Shown piece after piece: positions 48,170-57,280 of a stretch of DNA of 64,000 nucleotides. Made by a program: the position numbers and the translations under genes. The stretch is from contig NZ_BCVE01000005.1 in assembly GCF_001591585.1 (NCBI RefSeq), forward strand, positions 62,001-126,000. The letters are read 5' to 3'. This stretch comes from Niallia circulans NBRC 13626 (GTDB taxonomy: Bacteria > Bacillota > Bacilli > Bacillales > Cytobacillaceae). Within the stretch, counting starts at the first letter, position 1, and the number at the start of each line of letters is the position of its first letter. The notes beneath the pieces are model-generated. The model ran no database searches. It saw nothing but the letters and a program-made list of their open reading frames with translations, and had not been told where the DNA came from.

Positions 48170-49021
48170 TTATAATGACTTTCCTTCAGTGCCTGCCAGT
48201 TCAATATAATATTTAACTAAATCTTTTCCAGCCTTAATCGTTTGATGAATAATATCAAAATAATCTATTTCGTTTCTAACCATGTTTTCTTTTATACTAT
48301 TTACCTGTGCTTTAAAAAAATCAGAGCCAACATTAATCTTATTAATACCTAATGAAATAGACTTTCTTATGTTTTCTTCTCCACATCCAGATCCTCCATG
48401 GAGCACAAGCGGGATACCCGTTTCTCCTTTAATTTTTTCTAAAATATCGAATCGAAAAGCTGGAATATAACCATCTGGATAATCCCCGTGACTAGAGCCA
48501 TAAGAAATAGCCAGCGCATCTATTCCTGTTTCTTTTGCATATCTAATGGCTAAATCAGGATTCGTATACATTTCATCATCTGTCATCTGGTTCCTAGAAA
48601 CAGAACCGATATTACCAATCTCCCCTTCGACGCTCGCATCATAGCTTTGCGCGAATTCTACCATTTCTTTCGTTATTCTTATATTCTCATCAATTGGATA
48701 ACGAGAAGCATCCATCATTACACTAGAAAATCCATCTCTTAAGCATCTCTTCACAAATCCAACATCCTGCCCATGGTCTAAATTAATAGCTACTTCTACA
48801 CTTGCTGCATTTGCCATTTCTATAATTGGTCTTGTTAATAACTTACTTCCCAAATGCTGCATTAAATGATCTTGTAATAAATCTACAATGATAGGTGCTC
48901 TCAATTCTTGTGCTGCTTCAATCACTGCCTTAGCTGTTTCTAGGTTAAAGCAGTTGATTGCCATTACCGCATATTTCCCTTGGTTGGCACGTGCAAGCAT
49001 TCCCTTCATCGAAACATACAT
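48170..49021 (-). CDS. Class II aldolase (FbaA/GatY type), copy 2
   Basis: A 283-residue paralogue with INLDHGQDVGF, VEGEIGNIGSVS, SYGSSHGDYP and LHGGSGCGEENI. It differs from copy 1 in the active-site loop after VEGE and in the metal-site sequence (SSHG instead of TCHG). It may act on another sugar phosphate or form a hetero-oligomer. It is placed between EIIC and copy 1. Confidence 0.87.
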   Translation of the reverse strand: MYVSMKGMLARANQGKYAVMAINCFNLETAKAVIEAAQELRAPIIVDLLQDHLMQHLGSKLLTRPIIEMANAASVEVAINLDHGQDVGFVKRCLRDGFSSVMMDASRYPIDENIRITKEMVEFAQSYDASVEGEIGNIGSVSRNQMTDDEMYTNPDLAIRYAKETGIDALAISYGSSHGDYPDGYIPAFRFDILEKIKGETGIPLVLHGGSGCGEENIRKSISLGINKINVGSDFFKAQVNSIKENMVRNEIDYFDIIHQTIKAGKDLVKYYIELAGTEGKSL

Positions 49022-49080
49022 TCTAAGTCCCCTCCTTTATTGACTTACTCTCTAGCAAAATAAGCGTTCTTTCATTCAGG

Positions 49081-50169
49081 TTAAAATGTAATCTTCACAT
49101 CTGATAAATCTACTTCTTCCTCTTCACTCGATGTTTCTTCTATTTCTGCAGCTGGTTCCTTCTTCCATAAGAACAGCATAACTCCGGTAATGAGTGACCC
49201 GATAAGTAATGCCACACAAAATAGAATTGGATGTGTCATCGCAGGTACAATAAACATTCCTCCTGATGGAACCGGAGATCCTACCCCCCACATCATAGAG
49301 AACCCTCCTCCAACGGCTGCTCCAATGGTGCATGAAGCAACAACTCTTACAATATCTACTGCTGCAATCGGGATAACGCCTTCTGTAATCATGCATATTC
49401 CCATCGGTAGAGCTATTTTGATGTTATCTTCTTCCGATTTTGTATATCGTTTCTTCTGAAATAATTTAGAAAGTCCCCAAGAAATGGCTACACCAAATGG
49501 GGGAACCATTGATGCCAATATTTTTACAGCTTCTGGCTCGTATATGCCCTCTAATAGCAAACCATCTGCAAACAATGAGGCTACTTTATTAACTGGCCCG
49601 CCAAAATCAAATGCTGCCATTCCCCCTAATATTGCCCCAAAAACAAATCTCATCGATCCCTGCATACTTGTTAGAAAAGAAGTTAAGCCCTCTGTTGCCC
49701 ATACAATCGGAACGCCAAGCACAAAAAACATAAGTAATCCGATAACTAAACTCGATATTAAAGGAATAATCATCATTGGCATTAAGCCTTCTGCCCACTT
49801 TGGCACTTTTAAATTTTTTCTTAAAAATAAAACAAAGTAACCAACAATAAATCCACCTAGCATCCCACCTAAAAATCCTGCTCCAATGGCGTTTGCGATC
49901 AATCCCATTAATAACCCTGGAGCAATACCTGGACGATCTGCTATGGAATATGCTATTGCTCCTGAAATAACAGGAGCTAATAACCCCATTCCAAGTACTC
50001 CTAACGAAACAAGTGCTGAGGGAATATCAAAGGAAGCTTTATAATCTTCAATGACCGAACCACCTGTAAGATTCCCAATTGCAATTAAAAGTCCTGATGC
50101 CACAACAAGTGGCAGCATATAACTAATGGCTGTTAAAGCATGCTTTTTTACTTGCATTTTCTTCAGCAT
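49081..50169 (-). CDS. Fructose-family PTS permease EIIC
   Basis: A 362-residue membrane protein of the Fru/Man-glycerate EIIC group with about nine to ten helices. AYSIADRPGIAPGL and GGPVNKVAS are family markers. The hydrophilic tail (about 340-362) is rich in Glu. EIIA, EIIB and EIIC are separate here, unlike the fused FruA. It transports and phosphorylates an unknown sugar. Confidence 0.9.
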   Translation of the reverse strand: MLKKMQVKKHALTAISYMLPLVVASGLLIAIGNLTGGSVIEDYKASFDIPSALVSLGVLGMGLLAPVISGAIAYSIADRPGIAPGLLMGLIANAIGAGFLGGMLGGFIVGYFVLFLRKNLKVPKWAEGLMPMMIIPLISSLVIGLLMFFVLGVPIVWATEGLTSFLTSMQGSMRFVFGAILGGMAAFDFGGPVNKVASLFADGLLLEGIYEPEAVKILASMVPPFGVAISWGLSKLFQKKRYTKSEEDNIKIALPMGICMITEGVIPIAAVDIVRVVASCTIGAAVGGGFSMMWGVGSPVPSGGMFIVPAMTHPILFCVALLIGSLITGVMLFLWKKEPAAEIEETSSEEEEVDLSDVKITF

Positions 50170-50182
50170 CTAGTAGACCCCC

Positions 50183-50497
50183 TCACTGTTTATTTAGCTC
50201 AGCGTCAATCTTTTGGTAAAGCTGTTTCGGTGCCTTTATGGCAATATGTGTAGGTATCTCAACAATTTTCTTCCCAGCAAAACGTTCTTTTCCACTTACC
50301 TTGATATCTGCAGCAATTATGACCAAATCAGCTTCCTCTATTTCCTTAGTCGTTAACTCATCCTCAATTCCAATGGTCCCTTGTGTCTCGATACGAACTT
50401 TATGTCCCAGCTCTTGGCCTGCTTTAATCAATTTTTCTTTCGCAATATACGTATGAGCAATACCAGATGTACAAGCTGAAATCCCCACAATATTCAT
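50183..50497 (-). CDS. Fructose-family PTS component EIIB
   Basis: A 104-residue protein. The phosphorylated cysteine is in GISACTSGIAHTYIA (residue 9 from ATG 50497, 7 bases after GGAGGG). It carries phosphate from EIIA to the sugar in EIIC. The gap to EIIC is 13 bases. Confidence 0.92.
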   Translation of the reverse strand: MNIVGISACTSGIAHTYIAKEKLIKAGQELGHKVRIETQGTIGIEDELTTKEIEEADLVIIAADIKVSGKERFAGKKIVEIPTHIAIKAPKQLYQKIDAELNKQ

Positions 50498-50539
50498 CAT
50501 GATTCCCTCCAAATTTATAAGTTTTTAATAAAATGCACC

Positions 50540-51016
50540 TTAATCATTTTTCGTTAATACCTTTAAAAATTCTTTCTTTGTCTGCAGTGTTTGGAACTTA
50601 CTAATCGTTTCCTCATCCGCTAATAAGACAGCTACCTTTTGTAATAATTTAATATGGATAGTGGTTTTATCCGTGTCTTTAACAGCAAATAAGATAATAA
50701 TATTGATAGGATTTCCATCAAGCGATTCCCATTCTATAAATGATTGGGTTCTTCCTATTGCAATAGATGTCTTTCGTACATGCTTTGATTTACCATGGGG
50801 GATAGCCACCCCCTTCTCCAAACCAGTAACACCTTCTTCTTCTCGATACATCACATCCTTTATAAATCCTTCTTTATTCGATATACAACCGTTTTCATAT
50901 AATAGGTCAGTTAACTCATTCAATACTTCTTCCTTTGTAGTTCCTTGCAAATTTAACTCGATAAGATCTTCTGTTACTACCTTATGAAAATCTAATTCTT
51001 CTATTTTCATGTCCAC
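50540..51016 (-). CDS. Fructose-family PTS component EIIA
   Basis: A 158-residue PTS EIIA type 2 protein with the phosphorylated histidine in GVAIPHGKSKHVRK. A GTG at 51016, 8 bases after AGGAG, is chosen as start, two codons before ATG 51010. It takes phosphate from HPr. It starts 19 bases after the regulator stop. Confidence 0.9.
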   Translation of the reverse strand: MDMKIEELDFHKVVTEDLIELNLQGTTKEEVLNELTDLLYENGCISNKEGFIKDVMYREEEGVTGLEKGVAIPHGKSKHVRKTSIAIGRTQSFIEWESLDGNPINIIILFAVKDTDKTTIHIKLLQKVAVLLADEETISKFQTLQTKKEFLKVLTKND

Positions 51017-51035
51017 TTTTAACTCTCCTACCTTT

Positions 51036-52562
51036 CTATTTTTCACCGATAATACTCTGTTGATTGTAGTAGTCCTTAATAAATTGATCTATCTTAAACT
51101 TATCCTCTTGATTTAAAATAGGACTCACAAGAATAGTAGGCTTATCAATGATACTATGTGTTTTCACAGTAGAAATAACTAATTCTACATCTTCATAATC
51201 TGTCTGTTTTATTCGTTGCTGGGCGATTATTTTCTTTATGTGGATATCAGGAAAAGTTCTTCTTATTTTTTCACTTAATAAATGCGAAGTGCCAATTCCA
51301 CTTGTACATTCAATTAATATAGGAATCTGATTAGCAAAATGATCATCATACGAAATTTGAAAATACAAAGTAATATAGCCAATTTCTTCATCGGTTATAT
51401 ACTTTTCATAATGTCCTTCTTCTACTAACTGTTGAATGCTAGTCTTTACTAAGCCAAATATATTGGAGAAATTGGTTACTATGGATTTTATGATTGGATT
51501 AACTATATAGATTCGATGGCTTAATCGATATAACATTGCATGCATATGCAAGGTTATCCTTTCTAATAATTCATCATCCGTATCGAATCGATATCCGCTA
51601 TTTTCTGTCACTTTTGCTATTAACCTTTTTGTTAAAAGAACGACCTGATCATTTTTATATGGCTCAGTACCTTGATTTAATAAAAATCGCGAATTAAGTT
51701 TATACGCTTTCAAAATATAATAAAGAGAATAAATATCATATTGTTTTAACGAAAGAGAAAACTGATTTTCGATTTCCTCAATCATATCTTTACAAATACA
51801 ATAAATAGTGGAATTTTCATCTATTTCTTCGTATACTATTTCTTCTTCATCTAATGAAAGCTTATTATTATGTTTTTCTATTATCGAAAGAAGAGAGCAG
51901 AATAAGGTTAAATAATAGGGCTGATCTAAGCTTAAATCATGCTTCACTTGGATATCATGCAGCAACCTCTTAATTTTTATTAAATGATTATTTTTCACTT
52001 TTACTTTTTTGATAGAATCAGGAATATCATATTGACTAAAAGGGTCTCCCATTTGAGTTAAGTAATTCTCAATAATTACGGCCATCAAACGATAAATAGA
52101 TAGTTTATCTCCCTTAATAAAGGTTCCTTCCTTTGTCCTTAATAGTCTTAAATGATAGGACCTTAATTCCTTTTCAATATGTTTAAAATCATTGAGAATA
52201 GAGCTCTGACTTACGATGTACTTTTCCGATATTTTTTGAATTGAGGTCTTACCGGGTGCAATGGCTAAAAGATATAATAGTAAATTCAAACGTCTTTCGT
52301 CAGGATAATCAAATACAATCGTTTCCGTTTCTAAAGGTTCTTTATGGTTCTGGAAGTAATAACCGAAGTTTTCTTTTTTTATTATCCGAAACGGCATTGA
52401 ATTCGAATCAACTATTTGTTGGATATCTCTATATATTGTCTTCTTAGAAACTTTAAGTGATTGTGCTAACTCTGCAGCTGTCACATACCGTTTCTCCCTT
52501 CGTAAGATAGTAAGAATCATCTGATGACGCTCATTTATGACTTGACTCACAAATTCCTTCAC
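51036..52562 (-). CDS. PRD-containing transcriptional regulator (BglG/MtlR-like)
   Basis: A 508-residue PTS-controlled activator. Order: N-terminal HTH (about 10-60; VTAAELAQSLKVSKKTIYRD), a second Mga-like HTH (about 100-150), PRD1 (about 185-290), PRD2 (about 305-405, with LHMHAMLYRLSHRIY), and a C-terminal EIIB-like domain (about 410-490) with ECTSGIGTSHL. No EIIA tail is present. It is the first gene of the PTS-aldolase operon and probably activates it. A weak TTGTGT/TAAGAT promoter pair may precede it. Confidence 0.9.
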   Translation of the reverse strand: MKEFVSQVINERHQMILTILRREKRYVTAAELAQSLKVSKKTIYRDIQQIVDSNSMPFRIIKKENFGYYFQNHKEPLETETIVFDYPDERRLNLLLYLLAIAPGKTSIQKISEKYIVSQSSILNDFKHIEKELRSYHLRLLRTKEGTFIKGDKLSIYRLMAVIIENYLTQMGDPFSQYDIPDSIKKVKVKNNHLIKIKRLLHDIQVKHDLSLDQPYYLTLFCSLLSIIEKHNNKLSLDEEEIVYEEIDENSTIYCICKDMIEEIENQFSLSLKQYDIYSLYYILKAYKLNSRFLLNQGTEPYKNDQVVLLTKRLIAKVTENSGYRFDTDDELLERITLHMHAMLYRLSHRIYIVNPIIKSIVTNFSNIFGLVKTSIQQLVEEGHYEKYITDEEIGYITLYFQISYDDHFANQIPILIECTSGIGTSHLLSEKIRRTFPDIHIKKIIAQQRIKQTDYEDVELVISTVKTHSIIDKPTILVSPILNQEDKFKIDQFIKDYYNQQSIIGEK

Positions 52563-52760
52563 CTCTTTTCTTCTTTCTATGGTAATATCTTATCCGACTG
52601 AAAGCGGATACACAATTACAAAATAATGTTGATTGTTATGTCCCTATTAAAGTGAGCAATCCTTATTTCTGATTTTCCGGCTTTGTTAAGAACTTGGGAT
52701 TTTACAATAAAAGCTCTTCCTTTCTTTCATTTCTTTTTGAAACAGTCGTCATTAAAGACA

Positions 52761-52793
52761 AAAAAGCACAATAGTTGTCCTATCGCACTTTTC
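52761..52793 (-). terminator. Terminator of uppP
   Basis: On the minus strand AAAAGTGCGATAG pairs fully (with G-U pairs) with CTATTGTGCTTTT, followed by more T residues. Confidence 0.75.
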
Positions 52794-52813
52794 TTCTTTG
52801 TCTATTATTCTCT

Positions 52814-53641
52814 TTATAATAAGTAGGTTACCACCAATAATATCGTTCCAACGATAAAGCAATAATAAGCAAAATATTTTAAGTTTCCTTTTTCCATTAT
52901 ACCCATTAGCCATTTCATAGAGAAATAGGTAAAAACAAGAGCCGTGATAAAAGCAATGAAATAAGGCCAAGCCAAAGTTTTCAAATCTGGGCTGTTAATC
53001 ATTTCCGTTACTCCAAGAATAGCTCCTCCAACACTTACTGGAATATAAAGCATAAAGGAAAAACGCAGCGCCGTACTTTGTTTCATGCCCAATGCAATGG
53101 ACGCTATAACAGTGGAACCTGAGCGGCTGATACCTGGTATAAGTGCAATCACTTGAGCACATCCAACAATAAGAGCATCTCGCAAAGATAAATCCCCATC
53201 TCTTTTTACACCACGCATATTTCGAATGATCCATAAAGCTATACCTGTAATTAGTAGTGTAATGGAAACAGTATAAAAAGAGGTGAAATAATCAGCAATA
53301 TAATCGCCAAACAGTACGCCGATCACACCAGCTGGAATGGTTCCAATAATAACATACAGGGAGAATCGAAAATCAGCTCGATAACTTTCCTTTCGTGTTT
53401 TTAGATACAAAAAGCTATGTGTTATTAATTGCTTTATATCCTTTCGGTAAATGAAGACAATGGCAATTAATGATGCCGTATTTGTAATAATCTCGAACGA
53501 TAAGCCTCTCTGTTCAATTCCTAGAAGCCTTTGGCCAATAATTAAATGACCACTTGAGGAAATTGGAATTGGCTCGGTAATACCTTGGATGGCTCCTAGA
53601 ATAAAATACTTGAACATTACTAAAAAATCATGTAAATCCAC
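52814..53641 (-). CDS. uppP: Undecaprenyl-diphosphatase UppP (BacA)
   Basis: A 275-residue integral membrane enzyme that recycles C55-PP to C55-P for cell-wall synthesis and confers bacitracin tolerance. Catalytic motifs GITEPIPISSSGHL and PGISRSGST are both intact (the first usually reads GxTEFLPxSSxGH, here PIP). GTG 53641 has GGAGG 7 bases before. It stands alone. Confidence 0.93.
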   Translation of the reverse strand: MDLHDFLVMFKYFILGAIQGITEPIPISSSGHLIIGQRLLGIEQRGLSFEIITNTASLIAIVFIYRKDIKQLITHSFLYLKTRKESYRADFRFSLYVIIGTIPAGVIGVLFGDYIADYFTSFYTVSITLLITGIALWIIRNMRGVKRDGDLSLRDALIVGCAQVIALIPGISRSGSTVIASIALGMKQSTALRFSFMLYIPVSVGGAILGVTEMINSPDLKTLAWPYFIAFITALVFTYFSMKWLMGIMEKGNLKYFAYYCFIVGTILLVVTYLL

Positions 53642-53822
53642 TACTTAACCTCCAACTATCTACTTTTTTCTTAGTATACTTGAAAGTGAGATGGAAATAT
53701 AGGGATCAACTTGTACAATCTCTTATTCTATAAAAATGTAATCGTTTTAGAACCTTTTAAATTTGGAAAGGAGAAAACAAATATTTTTTTTAAAATAAAT
53801 CTACTTTACATCTAGCTTCATT

Positions 53823-53855
53823 AAAAAAAGCATAAGGCTGCTCTTATGCTTTTAC
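53823..53855 (-). terminator. Terminator of the 389-residue hypothetical gene
   Basis: AAAAAGCATAAG and CTTATGCTTTTA form a tight stem overlapping the end of the gene, with T residues on the minus strand. Confidence 0.85.
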
Positions 53856-55021
53856 TTTAATATTTTAAAATCATAAGAATAAATAGAAGTTCCTTTTACA
53901 GATGATAAGATGGCATCTAATCCTTCTATTATTTTCTCTTCTACCTTCTCACCATTTTCCAAAGAGTAGCTTTCCAGATAATACTTCTCTTTTTTCGAAT
54001 CGTCATACCTTAATGCAAATAAATAATCCCCTGCAAAATATACTTCTTCATTATGCCGGGGTTGGTTTTGTGGAAAATCCTCCAGCAGGAATTTACTCTG
54101 TTCTTGTCCATCTTTACTTACCGCAACAACTTCTCCTACTCCGTTAACATAGAAAAAAACGTCCCGCCATAAATAAGCTGCATTTTTGGAATTCATGGAA
54201 TCAGCTGCGGGGTCATTAGCAACATATCCTGTACTTAACTCCACTTTTGTTTGTTCCAAAGTTTCCTTATTAAGGAGAAATAAAACGGTATTTTGACTCT
54301 TGTCATCGGTTATCTCTGAAAGCAAAACATAATAATGGAGTTCGTCACTTAAGATAGGTGCCAATGATGAATATTCATATCCTTTCTCCATTTCCAATCC
54401 CTTAATGGCCTTTATTTCTAAATGGTTATTTTCCAAGAATGCTTTCCTTAAGACATATTCCTTTTCTTCTTTATCATTTGTCAAAATGAGAATTTCATCC
54501 TTGGTGGAACCCGAAGCCATTATATTAAAAGGGAGATTTCCTCCTTTAAACCCTTTGTGATTTCCCCAATAAATATGGGATATATCCCTTTCTTTATCAT
54601 TTCCAGAACGATAAATAGAGAAAAAGACATCCTGTTTCTCCAAATAGCCTGTTCGTTCTCCGCTTTGTTGGTATTTCAAATCGATTACAGCATTCTTTTC
54701 TCCAATCAACCTTATTGTATTTTTATCCTCTAACAACATTTGATGATCATTTAGCGCCATGCTTCCAAATTCTAAACCACCCATTTGAAAACCAGTTGCT
54801 TTTCCTTTATCATCAATAAAAACAGCGTAGCTAATCCCTTCATTATTCCTATCTTGATTAGTTATTGTGGAGAAATAGACAACTGCCTCTTTATCATGTA
54901 GAAAATCTGGCTGATTAAGCTCTTCCATCGTAAGGTTATTTTCTGAATGGCCAATTTTTGTAGTGACAGTAATCATTAGAACGATAATTAGAAATAGAGC
55001 TATACCAAATTTCGTTTTCAT
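53852..55021 (-). CDS. Hypothetical exported protein, 389 residues
   Basis: An N-terminal hydrophobic segment (about 5-22) without a lipobox suggests a membrane anchor or signal peptide. The rest is hydrophilic and made of short strands with Asp/Gly turns (for example VVYFSTITNQD, YVLLSEITDD, YVNGVGEVVAV and LFALRYDDSKK), suggestive of a beta-propeller. I do not recognise the family. It lies downstream of the RNPP cassette, separated by a terminator. Confidence 0.65.
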   Translation of the reverse strand: MKTKFGIALFLIIVLMITVTTKIGHSENNLTMEELNQPDFLHDKEAVVYFSTITNQDRNNEGISYAVFIDDKGKATGFQMGGLEFGSMALNDHQMLLEDKNTIRLIGEKNAVIDLKYQQSGERTGYLEKQDVFFSIYRSGNDKERDISHIYWGNHKGFKGGNLPFNIMASGSTKDEILILTNDKEEKEYVLRKAFLENNHLEIKAIKGLEMEKGYEYSSLAPILSDELHYYVLLSEITDDKSQNTVLFLLNKETLEQTKVELSTGYVANDPAADSMNSKNAAYLWRDVFFYVNGVGEVVAVSKDGQEQSKFLLEDFPQNQPRHNEEVYFAGDYLFALRYDDSKKEKYYLESYSLENGEKVEEKIIEGLDAILSSVKGTSIYSYDFKILK

Positions 55022-55037
55022 ACTATCCTCCTAAAGT

Positions 55038-55075
55038 AAAAAGGCGGCATGCTAATAGTGCAAACTCGCCTTTTA
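55038..55075 (-). terminator. Terminator ending the RNPP-peptide cassette
   Basis: AAAAGGCG and CGCCTTTT close a larger imperfect stem 25 bases past the 208-codon gene. It separates this cassette from the 389-residue gene. Confidence 0.7.
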
Positions 55076-55099
55076 AATGAAGTAAATTGGAATTTTTCT

Positions 55100-55726
55100 T
55101 TATGAGATTAAAGTGTCTCCAAAGTTAGTTGTAGGATATAACCATTGAATAAAAAGGTAAGGGGGTAATAATAATTTCTTTTCGTGCTTGTCGGAGATAA
55201 AGTCAGCTATTGCAATGGTTGACTCTACTCCTCCATGAATAGTTAAATAATAATTTAATTTCTTCATTACTTTTATTAAAGTGTCCAATGTCTCTTTGTC
55301 TTGTCTTAAAAGCTTATATGATATGCCTAAGTTTGAATGTATTCCTAATTGTTTCTGGTGTATAGCAATATCACTATATTGCTTACACTCTATTGTATCT
55401 AGTTGCACAAAAATTTCCTTTTCAGAATCCAGCTTATAAACACCATTATAAGGAATTCCCATCACTACATTTTCATCTAGTTTGAGTATTACAGGAGATA
55501 TATCCTTTATAAATTCCGGTTCAAATTTGCTTATTACCTCAAATAAAATTTGTGCTAATGTGTTTTTATGAAAAAGACATTCTCGAGGTCGCAGTGATAT
55601 TTTTTGATTTTTTTCAATAGAACAAGCAACAATATGAGAAGTTGATGGCTGTAAATAATCACGATTCATTTGATCTTGATATGTTTCAAAAATTCGCTGC
55701 ATCAACTGATTATTCATCTCCACCAT
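55100..55726 (-). CDS. Unrecognised 208-residue protein of the peptide-signalling cassette
   Basis: A soluble 208-residue protein from the ATG at 55726, with GGAG 10 bases upstream, overlapping the stop of the peptide gene. The frame is open further upstream, but there it has GC-rich third positions unlike the genome, so the longer start is rejected. Parts seen: MVEMNNQLMQRIFETYQDQM helix, VILKLDENVVMGIPYNGVY, and a C-terminal KKLLLPPYLFIQWLYPTT. It has no signal peptide. I do not know the family; the position suggests an effector or target of the regulator. Confidence 0.65.
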   Translation of the reverse strand: MVEMNNQLMQRIFETYQDQMNRDYLQPSTSHIVACSIEKNQKISLRPRECLFHKNTLAQILFEVISKFEPEFIKDISPVILKLDENVVMGIPYNGVYKLDSEKEIFVQLDTIECKQYSDIAIHQKQLGIHSNLGISYKLLRQDKETLDTLIKVMKKLNYYLTIHGGVESTIAIADFISDKHEKKLLLPPYLFIQWLYPTTNFGDTLIS

Positions 55727-55733
55727 TTCACTA

Positions 55734-55862
55734 TTACTCCGTTTCGAGATTTCCAATACTAAGTGCTCCTGGTTGACATTCATGCCCAGCAAAAGCACTT
55801 CCAAGATTCACACCCAATGTTAAAGTAATAAGAACCACAACGGATACTATCATTTTTTTCAT
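55734..55862 (-). CDS. Candidate secreted signalling pro-peptide, 42 residues
   Basis: ATG 55862 has AGGAG 10 bases upstream. The peptide has MKKM, a hydrophobic core (IVSVVVLITLTLGVNLG), a signal peptidase site SAFA, then a 17-residue acidic remainder, GHECQPGALSIGNLETE. This is the layout of Phr, NprX and PapR precursors. In those 17 codons, 4 third bases are G or C, against 11 in the overlapping frame of the next gene, supporting this frame as coding. It lies between an RNPP-type regulator and an unknown gene. Which part would be the mature signal is not known. Confidence 0.7.
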   Translation of the reverse strand: MKKMIVSVVVLITLTLGVNLGSAFAGHECQPGALSIGNLETE

Positions 55863-55897
55863 TTGTAATACACTCCTATTCTTTAATCTATTTGTTA

Positions 55898-55909
55898 ATA
55901 AAATTTTAT
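55898..55909 (-). promoter_or_regulatory. AT-rich palindromes before the peptide gene
   Basis: ATAAAATTTTAT (55898-55909) is a perfect palindrome 36 bases before the peptide ATG. TTAAAATTTTA-like sequence recurs near 55981, and TATAGT/TATAAA-type -10 candidates are nearby. They may bind the regulator, though AT-rich palindromes also occur by chance. Confidence 0.35.
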
Positions 55910-56014
55910 ACTATATAGATTATTTATAAAAATAGGTAAAATTCTACTGTTTTTTCTATCATTTAATAGATTTTTTGCTATTAAAATTTTACTATACATA
56001 CCTACTACTTCAAT

Positions 56015-57280
56015 TTATTCCTCATATTCTAATGCTTTCATTAAATAATCTGCTGCTTTCTTATATGCCTTTTTATCGTAATAATGATTCCCCAGTTCTT
56101 TGGTTATTCGTTTAATCAAAATACCTTGATGTAATTCAATTGCAGAGTCTAGCATTTTTTGCATTCCCTTTTCATATGCAGTTTCATTACCTTGCAGTTT
56201 CTTAACCGATAATCTTAATAAACATAATAAAATATAATCATGCTTAAGCTGAAATTTTTCTGTTATCGCAAGGGCCTTTTCTAAATACTCATCCACAAGT
56301 ACCCAATCTTTTAATTCTATATAGATTTCTACTAACCTTCTCAACGGGTGAACAATCTGCAAATCTAGTGAAGGTTGTTCAAATATATTAATACTCTTTA
56401 AATAGTATTTTATTGCTGACTGATATTCCTTTTTTCTCTCATAAACTCTCCCTATATTATGCTGTATCATCCCTTTAAAACTTGAAAGTTTCTCATGCTC
56501 TTTATTCTCCATGATAATATGTTCTGCCTTTTTTAAACATTCCATTGAATTATCCAAATCATTATTTAGCTGATATTGAACCCCCAATGTAATTAAAGCA
56601 GTAATGATATATTCTTTTTCTTTCTTTTTTTCAAATATCTCATATGCCTTATTAGAGTAATACATACTAATTTCTTGATTGGCGTGTGTTCTTTGTTTAA
56701 TCAAACTAAGATTATAATAAAGTTTCGCAGCATCTAAACTCTCCCTATCTTTTAATAAATGATCTGCTTTTGTGTAATAATGAACTGAAAAATTAAAGTC
56801 CTGAAGGTAATAAAAGAAGTTACCACAAGAAAGATAATAATAAAAGTATTCTTCTTCTAAACCTTCATTAATTTCTCCTGAAATAAATCGTTTAGATAAG
56901 CTATAAATACTTCTAGCCTGCTCTATTTCTCCTTTTGTCGTATAATATCTCAATAAAACTCCATAAAGGTTCAGATTTATTTTGGTAGAGTTTAATTCCA
57001 ATGTCTGAATATGAAGATAAGAAAGGTGTTCATCTGTAATTTTTCCGCTTTTTTTATAGTTTTCCACGATCTCTAATATTTTTTCATCTCTATTCGGACT
57101 ACTCAATTCGGTTAAATCATAACCAAGTCTTTTGGACACTTTTCTTAAAAACTCTGCAGATGGATTGATTTGCCCATTTTCAATCCGGCTTAAATAAGTG
57201 ATAGAACAAATCCCTTCCGTTAATTCCTTTTGCGTCAGCTGTTTATGGATACGTAGTTGCCTTATTCTTTCACCAATCAT
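56015..57280 (-). CDS. RNPP-type (NprR/PlcR-like) HTH-TPR regulator
   Basis: A 421-residue protein, the length class of NprR. An N-terminal Xre-type HTH (about 3-58; TQKELTEGICSITYLSRIEN and GQINPSAEFL) is followed by a helical repeat region (about 80-420). The latter contains TPR-like units such as EEYFYYYLSCGNFFYYLQDF, SAIKYYLKSINIF and HYYDKKAYKKAADYLMKALE. In the RNPP family the TPR domain binds a re-imported peptide that changes DNA binding. ATG 57280 has GGGAG 6 bases upstream. The peptide gene lies 152 bases downstream, the order seen for nprR-nprX and plcR-papR. Family is firm; ligand is inferred. Confidence 0.85.
   Translation of the reverse strand: MIGERIRQLRIHKQLTQKELTEGICSITYLSRIENGQINPSAEFLRKVSKRLGYDLTELSSPNRDEKILEIVENYKKSGKITDEHLSYLHIQTLELNSTKINLNLYGVLLRYYTTKGEIEQARSIYSLSKRFISGEINEGLEEEYFYYYLSCGNFFYYLQDFNFSVHYYTKADHLLKDRESLDAAKLYYNLSLIKQRTHANQEISMYYSNKAYEIFEKKKEKEYIITALITLGVQYQLNNDLDNSMECLKKAEHIIMENKEHEKLSSFKGMIQHNIGRVYERKKEYQSAIKYYLKSINIFEQPSLDLQIVHPLRRLVEIYIELKDWVLVDEYLEKALAITEKFQLKHDYILLCLLRLSVKKLQGNETAYEKGMQKMLDSAIELHQGILIKRITKELGNHYYDKKAYKKAADYLMKALEYEE

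Noticed and set aside
49124-49840. Long open frames on both strands inside the EIIC gene
   Set aside because: Shadows of the EIIC gene; composition is rich in Cys/Arg or Pro/Ile and no start signals exist.
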